Source: Methanobacteriota archaeon
GTDB taxonomy: Archaea; Altiarchaeota; Altiarchaeia; IMC4; QMZM01
Direction of reading: 5' to 3'
Assembly: GCA_021731385.1 (NCBI GenBank)
Contig: JAKFXM010000041.1
Coordinates: 1 to 6,160, forward strand
Length of the DNA: 6,160 nt
Below, piece after piece: positions 1 through 4,722 of this stretch. The stretch's first letter is position 1; each line of letters starts with the position of its first letter. The position numbers and the translations under genes were made by a program. The notes beneath the pieces were generated by a model. The model ran no database searches and was not told where the DNA came from. It worked only from the letters and a program-made list of their open reading frames with translations.

Positions 1-707
1 TACCATCCCAATCCGCCCGGTTCGGGGGTTCCTGTTGATGACATTATTGAAGGGTCAAAAACATCCAGATCTATTGTAATATAAACTTTTTTAGATAGTT
101 TATCCAATACTTTTTTTATCCAGTCCCGGGATTCATAAATTTCATGCGCGTAAAAAATTTTATTACTGTCGATATTCCTTAATTCCGCAGAGTCCATACT
201 TCTTATTCCTACAGAGATAATTTCCCTTGTTATCTCCTTTATTCTTGCCATAACACAGGCATGGTTGTATTTGCTATCCTCATAAGAATCCCTCATATCA
301 GTGTGAGCATCAAGATGCAGGATACATAGATCCCTGAAAAAATCGTAATGGGCTTTCGCAGCACCTATGGAAACAGAATGTTCACCACCCAGTGTCACAA
401 CAAATTTTCCATCATTGAGTAAATCACTAATTTTTTCATAAACCTTATTGATCATCTCTTCAGAGGTATCAGCAATAATCTCTTTTTCCGTGAATATGCC
501 CTGCCCATAAACCTCCGAATCTGTTTCTATGTCATAGAATTCCAGATTCCTGGAAGCCTCAATAATGGCCATTGGACCCTTTTCAGAGCCTTTCAGCCAT
601 GTGCTGGTTTTATCAAATGGAACCGGCAGGATAACTATCTTTGAAGTATCATGGTCCGAAAATTCCCCGGATAAGCCTCCAAAGTTGCAAGAGATCTCAT
701 TTTCCAT
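1..707 (-). CDS. speB: Agmatinase-family ureohydrolase, 3' end cut off by the window edge
   Basis: A Mn-dependent ureohydrolase that hydrolyses a guanidino group to an amine plus urea; by context it acts on agmatine (to putrescine) or N1-aminopropylagmatine (to spermidine) in the cytoplasm. I read 235 residues from ATG at 707. All metal-ligand motifs are visible: GGEHS (107-111, His110), LHLDAHTDMRD (130-140; Asp133, His135, Asp137) and TIDLDVFDPS (211-220; Asp213, Asp215), followed by GTPEPGGLGW (226-235). The family is usually about 280-300 residues, so roughly 50-60 C-terminal residues lie outside the window. An in-frame TGA seven codons upstream makes 707 the first possible ATG. No clear Shine-Dalgarno precedes it. 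Its first eight codons (MENEISCN) are duplicated at 930-953 and at 1669-1692, the latter immediately after the pdaD stop, so the gene seems to have been separated from pdaD by an insertion. Family assignment is firm; agmatine versus aminopropylagmatine as substrate is inference. Confidence 0.95.
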   Translation of the reverse strand, partial: MENEISCNFGGLSGEFSDHDTSKIVILPVPFDKTSTWLKGSEKGPMAIIEASRNLEFYDIETDSEVYGQGIFTEKEIIADTSEEMINKVYEKISDLLNDGKFVVTLGGEHSVSIGAAKAHYDFFRDLCILHLDAHTDMRDSYEDSKYNHACVMARIKEITREIISVGIRSMDSAELRNIDSNKIFYAHEIYESRDWIKKVLDKLSKKVYITIDLDVFDPSIMSSTGTPEPGGLGW

Positions 708-783
708 CTCAAATTCTTTATAAATTCAATTGAGTGAAATTTACGATGGATTCAACGAAGTTGAATCCGTCATGATGATCAAC
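684..783. repeat. 100-base direct repeat, copy A (contains the live speB start)
   Basis: Identical over 100 bases to 930-1029, offset by 246 bases. It covers speB codons 1-8 (684-707), the stretch upstream of the gene, and a hairpin at 748-768 with 9-base arm GGATTCAAC and loop GAA; the pairing can be extended outward across one wobble. Confidence 0.95.
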
Positions 784-798
784 CTTTCAGAAGGTTGG
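774..798. repeat. Third copy of the CAACCTT/AAGGTTG hairpin module
   Basis: These 25 bases are identical to 906-930, and the inner 21 (778-798) also match 1649-1669. The core is a 7-base stem with a 4-base loop. Here it overlaps the end of copy A instead of standing next to a speB-start copy, so the module can be separated from the 24-base repeat. Confidence 0.85.
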
Positions 799-872
799 AT
801 GGGTGTGAGATGATAACTAAATGAGATTTGAATTCCCATGTATCAGGATAGATTAAATTTCATGTGCAATAT

Positions 873-895
873 AACCCATTACGAAGTAATGGGTT
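873..895. repeat. Perfect hairpin, 10-base stem, GAA loop
   Basis: The arm AACCCATTAC (873-882) pairs perfectly with 886-895 around the loop GAA. It is the only hairpin in the 222-base unit besides the repeat modules, and it belongs by design to the triloop family of the main array. Confidence 0.85.
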
Positions 896-953
896 GGTAA
901 GTGGTGATGATCAACCTTTCAGAAGGTTGGTTGCAAGAGATCTCATTTTCCAT
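879..953 (-). pseudogene. Second duplicated speB start fragment (24 codons)
   Basis: It begins MENEISCNQPSERL like the 1692 fragment, then IITTYQPITS and a TAA at 879-881. The shared first 14 codons come from the repeated 44-base module. It lies between the two units of the inserted block and is probably a by-product of duplication. Confidence 0.5.
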
Positions 954-1029
954 CTCAAATTCTTTATAAATTCAATTGAGTGAAATTTACGATGGATTCA
1001 ACGAAGTTGAATCCGTCATGATGATCAAC
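930..1029. repeat. 100-base direct repeat, copy B
   Basis: Perfect copy of 684-783, including the 24 bases that spell the speB start on the minus strand and the GAA-loop hairpin at 994-1014. After position 1029 the sequence diverges into the dense hairpin array. Perfect identity in non-coding DNA points to a recent duplication. Confidence 0.95.
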
Positions 1030-1040
1030 GCTCAACCTTT

Positions 1041-1240
1041 TTCTCTTTATAAAGAGAACCCGAATCAGCGACTATGTCGCTGATTGGGCCCAATTTCTGC
1101 CAGATGCAGAAATTCGGGAAACGCTGGCGAAAAAGAACCCGAAAAATCGCAAAGCGATTTTTGGGCCCAAAAATTCCTGAAAGGAATTTTTCGGGAGGAA
1201 TTCGCCTGTCCGAATTAGAGCCAAAGGCTCTGATTGGGCA
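1041..1240. repeat. Hairpin array, first cluster (mostly purine loops)
   Basis: A run of nearly adjacent palindromes. They are a perfect 18-base palindrome at 1041-1058; stem AATCAGCGAC with loop TAT (1063-1085); stem AATTTCTGC with loop CAGAT (1092-1114); stem AAAAATCGC with loop AAA (1142-1162); stem AAAAATTCCT with loop GAA (1169-1191); and stem AGAGCC with loop AAA (1217-1231), extendable by four more pairs. Several are bracketed by CCC on the left and GGG on the right, and GGGCCC joins neighbouring hairpins (for example 1163-1168). A longer-range pair, TCGGGAGG (1191-1198) with CCTCCCGA (1252-1259), encloses the AGAGCC hairpin. No gene is visible. Confidence 0.85.
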
Positions 1241-1254
1241 CAAAAATTTTGCCT

Positions 1255-1391
1255 CCCGATTGAGCCTTTAGGCTCAATGGGCCCGAATTGGGCCCTGCCC
1301 AATTGGGTATAGCTGAGTGATTTCATCACTCAGATATATGTCGGAGAACCTTTGGTTCTCCGCCACACCCAAAAACTGCTATGCAGTTTTT
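1255..1391. repeat. Hairpin array, second cluster
   Basis: Five successive hairpins: stem ATTGAGCC with loop TTTA (1259-1278), stem AATTGGGC with loop CCT (1286-1304), stem CTGAGTGAT with loop TTC (1313-1333), stem CGGAGAACC with loop TTT (1342-1362), and stem AAAAACTGC with loop TAT (1371-1391). All listed stems pair perfectly. CCCG/GGG clamps flank the first two and CCC/CGGG flanks the last. The AAAAACTGC stem recurs exactly at 6051-6071 with loop AAA. Confidence 0.85.
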
Positions 1392-1407
1392 CGGGCCCAA
1401 AAATAGG

Positions 1408-1524
1408 AAAAATTTCCTTTGGAAATTTTTGCTTGCAACCGACAGCTTTGCTGTCGGGCAGTTGCAGCCTTTGGCTGCAACTCCAAAAATTCGCTTTGCG
1501 AATTTTTCCAATTCCTTTGGAATT
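1408..1524. repeat. Hairpin array, third cluster (all TTT loops)
   Basis: Five perfect hairpins in 117 bases, every one with loop TTT closed by C-G. Their left arms are AAAAATTTCC (1408-1417), CCGACAGC (1439-1446), GTTGCAGCC (1461-1469), AAAAATTCGC (1485-1494) and AATTCC (1510-1515). The stems differ from one another while the loop is constant, so it is the fold, not the sequence, that repeats. Confidence 0.88.
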
Positions 1525-1529
1525 TTTCG

Positions 1530-1645
1530 GGCTGGCAAAATTTTTCTTGTTGGCGAATTCAATTGAAATTTTATATGAGTGGAATTTATGTGGGGTGAAC
1601 GAAGTGAACCCCACTTATTTTCGCCAGCCTTTTGTTAAAAGGCTG
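1530..1645. repeat. Hairpin array, last cluster with enclosing long-range stem
   Basis: GGCTGGC (1530-1536) can pair with GCCAGCC (1623-1629), and TGGCGAA (1551-1557) with TTCGCCA (1620-1626), as alternatives. Inside is a diverged copy of the left-end module (1556-1614) with a hairpin of outer arm GTGGGGT (1590-1596), tandem G-A mismatches and loop GAA. A perfect hairpin with arm CAGCCTTTT and loop GTT follows at 1625-1645, next to copy C. Confidence 0.75.
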
Positions 1646-1692
1646 TGCATCAACCTTTCAGAAGGTTGGTTGCAAGAGATCTCATTTTCCAT
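1615..1692 (-). pseudogene. Remnant of the speB start behind pdaD (25 codons)
   Basis: The first eight codons are identical to live speB (MENEISCN), then the frame runs into hairpin sequence and stops at TAA 1615-1617: QPSERLMHSLLTKGWRK. Its ATG is one base after the pdaD TAA, the spacing of a translationally coupled operon. It is best read as the amputated original start of speB. It could still be translated as a short leader peptide, but nothing shows that it is. Confidence 0.6.
1649..1692. repeat. 44-base repeat, copy C (speB start abutting pdaD)
   Basis: Identical over 44 bases to 910-953. It consists of the hairpin with arm CAACCTT and loop TCAG, followed by the 24-base speB start. It ends one base before the pdaD stop codon. 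The speB part is probably the original left flank of the insertion site. Confidence 0.93.
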
Positions 1693-1693
1693 G

Positions 1694-2239
1694 TTATTCA
1701 ATAATAAAAACAGCTGCTGCAATTACGGTAGTCCACAAACCATTTTTATTGCCTTCGGCTGACTGGCAGATATGTCTTGTCCTGAATATATGGCCGCTTG
1801 CCTTGTAAATCTGCTTTCTTTCATCCCATGCCCGGTTGGGATCAAACCCGATGCCAAGGGTTGTTGCAAGCATTGTTGCTGCCAAATCCTCTGCATATTC
1901 CCCGCTCTTCTTTTCAGTTTCTCCGAAGGAATGATGCTCCGATAAATAGCCATACTGGTTTTTATTATTGGGAATAGCCAGACCAATTGCAGCAGAAACC
2001 AGCCTGTTTGGCTCATTTGTTTCGTTTTTTGCCATAACGCAGAAGACAATTTGCCCCGGCCTCAAATGCTTTAATCCGTCCCCTTTGGTTATTATTTTAC
2101 AATTTGGCGGGAAGATACTCGAAACATAAACCAGGTTGCACTTCTCTATCCCGGCACCCCTTAGAGCAAGTTCAAAAGAAGCTAATTTGTCTTTATGAAC
2201 CCCCACCCCTTTCGTGAAGAATACTTTTTTTGGAATCAT
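1694..2239 (-). CDS. pdaD: Pyruvoyl-dependent arginine decarboxylase
   Basis: Decarboxylates L-arginine to agmatine, the first committed step of polyamine synthesis in many archaea. The protein has 181 residues, slightly longer than the roughly 165 of well-studied homologues. The self-cleavage site is visible as VYVSSIFPP (37-45): chain cleavage is expected between Ser40 and Ser41, turning Ser41 into the pyruvoyl cofactor. Further family features are the C-terminal-half motifs GYLSEHHSFGE (97-107), in which Glu101 is the likely catalytic proton donor, and GEYAEDLAATML (113-124). The ATG at 2237-2239 lies three bases after the TAG of the SpeD-SpeE gene, in the string TAGGAAATG. The short AGGA overlaps that stop and is too close for an ideal Shine-Dalgarno, so translation is probably coupled. 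The TAA stop at 1694-1696 is followed after one base by a copy of the speB start codon. The product enters the pathway with its neighbours SpeD-SpeE and the ureohydrolase. Confidence 0.95.
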   Translation of the reverse strand: MIPKKVFFTKGVGVHKDKLASFELALRGAGIEKCNLVYVSSIFPPNCKIITKGDGLKHLRPGQIVFCVMAKNETNEPNRLVSAAIGLAIPNNKNQYGYLSEHHSFGETEKKSGEYAEDLAATMLATTLGIGFDPNRAWDERKQIYKASGHIFRTRHICQSAEGNKNGLWTTVIAAAVFIIE

Positions 2240-2242
2240 TTC

Positions 2243-3322
2243 CTATTTTACTTCTGCTGATGCGAATATCCAGTTTTCGCAATACGGCGGAATGAACCCT
2301 GTTTTGAAGTTTATATTCTTGAAATATTTCGGTAATAATTTCTTAAGAAGTCTTAATGTCGCAGTATCAAATTCCGAGCAGCATTGTAATGTTATCATCC
2401 CCTCTTCGTTTAAACTTTTTTTAATTTTTGAAAACATTTGATTAAAGAATTCCACCCTATCCATGTTTGTTATGGCTTCGGGATGCATAGTTAGGTCATA
2501 GATAATTACATCAAAACCATGATTTTTTTCCAAGAATTTGTTTGCGTCATCTGTTACAATCCTAACCCTTGGGTCACTAAACGCATTTTTACATATACCT
2601 TTTAGGTATTTCCGGGAAGCTTCAACTACTTCACTATCTATATCCACCAAAAAAATGATTTTAGGATTATATATTAAAAGTTCATTGAGAACACCACCGT
2701 CACCACCACCCAAGATTGCTACCTTACCCAGACTCTTTTTTGTTTCAATAATGGGCGATGTCAAACAGGAGTTATATATATGAGCACCTTTTTCGCCTAT
2801 TTGTATCTCTTTATCTAAAAAAAGCATCCTTCCAAAATCTTCATTATCTATGATGTCTATCCGCTGATATTTCGTTTTTTTACTCAGAAGCCTTTTCTTA
2901 ATATGATACCTTATTTCAAATCCACGTCTTGCACCTGAAAAAGAGGTTATCCAGTCCTTATCCTTTATTTCAAGAGGATTCCCTCTGAGGACCTCAATAA
3001 CCCTTACTGTCCTTGGCTTAAGTTTATTTTTAAGAAACTGCAGCAATTTTTGCGTTTGAGAGTTGTCAGTAGAGCAGGTGAATATATCTATAGATGCATG
3101 ACGGGCTTCAGGATATGTATGAATTCCGACATGCGATTGACTGATTATTGCTATGATTGTAACGCCAACGGGATCAAATTTGTATCCACTTAAACTTTTA
3201 AGGCCTAAACCGCATCGCTCAATGCCTACCTTCAATTCCCGTTCTAATGCCTCCTTGTCATTCAGAATATTTTTTGAGCAGTATATAAATTCTGCAATGA
3301 TTTGTGTCCCTAATGGTTTCAT
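2243..3322 (-). CDS. speD-speE: S-adenosylmethionine decarboxylase / aminopropyltransferase fusion
   Basis: A 359-residue fusion. Residues 1 to about 125 are a prokaryotic class 1 AdoMet decarboxylase: SQSHVGIHTYPE (61-72) contains the pyruvoyl-forming Ser63, the processing His68, and then Cys83 in DIFTCS, in the same numbering as the Thermotoga enzyme. Residues from about 140 to 359 are a spermidine-synthase-type methyltransferase fold: YQRIDII (152-158), LGGGDGG (204-210, nucleoside site), VDID (226-229), DDA (258-260) and DVIIYDLTMHP (271-281). It should make decarboxylated AdoMet and pass its aminopropyl group to an amine. Oddities: the cleavage-site residue before Ser63 is Gln rather than the usual Glu. 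In the SpeE half, the DE-x2-YHE motif reads GAHIYNS (179-185), and the second Asp of the D-x2-DP motif is missing, though Asp276 remains. The amine substrate may therefore not be putrescine. The gene follows the FAD enzyme by 37 bases and precedes pdaD by 3. Confidence 0.92.
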   Translation of the reverse strand: MKPLGTQIIAEFIYCSKNILNDKEALERELKVGIERCGLGLKSLSGYKFDPVGVTIIAIISQSHVGIHTYPEARHASIDIFTCSTDNSQTQKLLQFLKNKLKPRTVRVIEVLRGNPLEIKDKDWITSFSGARRGFEIRYHIKKRLLSKKTKYQRIDIIDNEDFGRMLFLDKEIQIGEKGAHIYNSCLTSPIIETKKSLGKVAILGGGDGGVLNELLIYNPKIIFLVDIDSEVVEASRKYLKGICKNAFSDPRVRIVTDDANKFLEKNHGFDVIIYDLTMHPEAITNMDRVEFFNQMFSKIKKSLNEEGMITLQCCSEFDTATLRLLKKLLPKYFKNINFKTGFIPPYCENWIFASAEVK

Positions 3323-3359
3323 AGGATAATAAATTAGTGCCGTAGAATAAATAATGTAT

Positions 3360-3371
3360 CTATAAAACTTT
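3360..3371 (-). promoter_or_regulatory. Possible internal promoter before the SpeD-SpeE gene
   Basis: The last codons of the FAD enzyme gene read AAAGTTTTATAG on the minus strand, a BRE/TATA-like string about 40 bases before the ATG at 3322. It would give a leader of about 16 bases. The match is weak and overlaps coding sequence, so it could be coincidence. The 37-base gap (3323-3359) holds no Shine-Dalgarno. Confidence 0.22.
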
Positions 3372-4709
3372 ATCCTCCCTTAAAACAGAGAGCAGTTTTA
3401 TAACAGAGTACGATGCCCTTGTTATGCCCATGCTTCTCCTTTCTGTGTCAGTCCCTACAAGATAAATCCCCTTCACAGGTGTTCTGATGTCTGCAAATTT
3501 AGTGTCTATCGTCCATGCCGCTTTTTCCGGAATAAGAACCTGATGATGGGTCATCTCAATATGGTTTTCAATTTCAGGAATTATACTGAAGATTGCGTTC
3601 AGTGCCTTTTCTTTTTCCTTTTCAAAATTATTGTCGTTTTCTAACCGGGACATAAATCCAACCAACTGCCGTCCATTTGGCGCCAGGGAATTGTCATAAT
3701 TTGATATTGGAACTGCCCATGTATATGGATTAGAATCAGCCCATATCTCGGATCCGTCCCTTGTGAATATTTTCCTGTTCAGACCTAACCAGATTGTTAA
3801 TGCAGATGTCTTGTGCAATTTGCTAAGTGATTGAACATGCTCTTTTGGAAGATTATCAATTAATCCGGGAATATCTGATGCAAATCCCGAATAGATTAAG
3901 GTTTCACATTCATATTCCTCTTTTGTTGTTTCTACTCTTATTTTATCGCCAGAATTAATACTTAAAACCTTTTCTCCTGTTCTTATATCTACTCTGTCTC
4001 TTGGAAATGATGAGATTATAGCAGTTATCAGGGATTGTATTCCGCCTTTTGGATAGGCTTGATCCACTGCGCCCTCCTTCATAAGGATGTTGTAAAGTTT
4101 GTCTAAAAACCCCGCAGAGGTTGTTTTATAATGCTCACTGTCAAGAAATCTTGCTACAGGCGTTTCATTCATAGAAGTTCCGGTCATAAAATAGGACATA
4201 CAGTTAAGAAATCTTTTTGTAGATTCACTGATATTACTACCTACAAGATCACCGACAGATTTTCTTGAAAGGTCCTCTCCGGAGTTAAAGATGTATGAAA
4301 TACCGAAAAGGGTCTTCATCAGATAAATCCGGTCTATCTGCGGTATAAGGTCAAAATTGAACCATCCTTGCAGGTTCCATGGGAATGGCTTAATTCTGCT
4401 GTTTAGTCGTACATAATATCTTCCGTGGGGCACGAAATTCGGAATTACATCAAAATATTTACTCATTAATTCCTTCAATGGACCATGCTCAAGTCTCGTA
4501 ATTATGTGGGGCCCTGTATCGACCTGATAGCCGTCAATATCATAAGACCTGCAAACACCACCCAAATTTTCGGTTTTTTCAAGAATCAAAACCCTTTTTC
4601 CTTCCTTCGACAACGCAAGAGCGGTCAATAAGCCACTAATCCCCGCACCAACGACTATTACTTCATAAAAATAGGAAGTGTCCTTACCCTTAATATGAAT
4701 TTCACCCAA
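3360..4709 (-). CDS. FAD-dependent oxidoreductase, phytoene desaturase / amine oxidase-like
   Basis: A 449-residue flavoprotein. The N-terminal Rossmann motif is VIVVGAGISGLL (17-28, GxGxxG at 21-26), with the ribose-binding acidic residue Glu44 and then LGGVCRS (49-55), the typical second dinucleotide stretch of the amine-oxidase/phytoene-desaturase superfamily. DGYQVDTGPHII follows directly, as in CrtI-like proteins. The C-terminal FAD signature is GIYLVGTDTE (414-423) with MGITRASYS behind it. There is no signal peptide and no clear transmembrane segment. The start codon is TTG (4707-4709): a strong Shine-Dalgarno GAGGTGA sits six bases upstream and overlaps the stop of the preceding gene. 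I see no nearer ATG that fits. Superfamily placement is firm. The substrate is unknown: isoprenoid or lipid desaturation or reduction would suit the polyprenyl-phosphate enzyme upstream, and amine oxidation would suit the polyamine genes downstream. The sequence does not decide between them. Confidence 0.85.
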   Translation of the reverse strand: MGEIHIKGKDTSYFYEVIVVGAGISGLLTALALSKEGKRVLILEKTENLGGVCRSYDIDGYQVDTGPHIITRLEHGPLKELMSKYFDVIPNFVPHGRYYVRLNSRIKPFPWNLQGWFNFDLIPQIDRIYLMKTLFGISYIFNSGEDLSRKSVGDLVGSNISESTKRFLNCMSYFMTGTSMNETPVARFLDSEHYKTTSAGFLDKLYNILMKEGAVDQAYPKGGIQSLITAIISSFPRDRVDIRTGEKVLSINSGDKIRVETTKEEYECETLIYSGFASDIPGLIDNLPKEHVQSLSKLHKTSALTIWLGLNRKIFTRDGSEIWADSNPYTWAVPISNYDNSLAPNGRQLVGFMSRLENDNNFEKEKEKALNAIFSIIPEIENHIEMTHHQVLIPEKAAWTIDTKFADIRTPVKGIYLVGTDTERRSMGITRASYSVIKLLSVLREDKVL

Positions 4710-4715
4710 TGAATC

Positions 4716-4722
4716 TCACCTC
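4716..4722 (-). promoter_or_regulatory. Strong Shine-Dalgarno deciding a TTG start
   Basis: On the minus strand GAGGTGA is complementary to the archaeal 16S rRNA 3' end. Its TGA-containing neighbourhood (CTTTGAGGTGA) overlaps the stop codon of the membrane transferase gene, and it ends six bases before the TTG used by the FAD enzyme. It is the only strong ribosome binding site in the window and supports 4709 as the start. Confidence 0.75.

Larger units (their letters stand above)
708..1692. mobile_element. Hairpin-rich inserted block between pdaD and speB
   Basis: This 985-base stretch has no convincing gene. It is bounded by two identical 24-base direct repeats (684-707 and 1669-1692) that spell the first eight codons of speB, with a third copy inside (930-953). 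The repeats split the block into units of 222 bases (708-929) and 715 bases (954-1668). Both units begin with the same 76 bases (708-783 and 954-1029) and end with the same 20 bases (910-929 and 1649-1668). That is the pattern expected if a non-coding element entered speB at codon 8 with a 24-base target duplication and then became a partial dimer. No transposase and no terminal inverted repeats are visible, so calling it mobile is inference. The family is not one I recognise. Confidence 0.45.

Noticed and set aside
713..721. TTTATAAAG on the minus strand as a TATA box for speB
   Set aside because: It lies only about 6-14 bases before the ATG, so transcription would start inside the gene; no downstream in-frame ATG fits a leaderless message.
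804..827. A possible inverted, diverged copy of the speB start on the plus strand (TGAGATG ... AAATGAGAT)
   Set aside because: It matches only two short blocks with a length difference between them. This is too weak in AT-rich DNA to claim a further copy.
708..1692. CRISPR array
   Set aside because: There are no short direct repeats at regular spacing separated by unique spacers. What repeats is a fold with varying stems, and the only exact repeats are the few long modules described.
1025..1762. Several open frames of 61-136 codons on both strands through the hairpin region
   Set aside because: They arise because palindromic DNA stays open on both strands. The translations are low-complexity (runs of FLGPK and similar), overlap one another in several frames, and have no ribosome binding site or recognisable domain.
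2214..2783. Plus-strand open frames inside the SpeD-SpeE gene
   Set aside because: They are antisense to an unmistakable enzyme gene and encode nothing recognisable.
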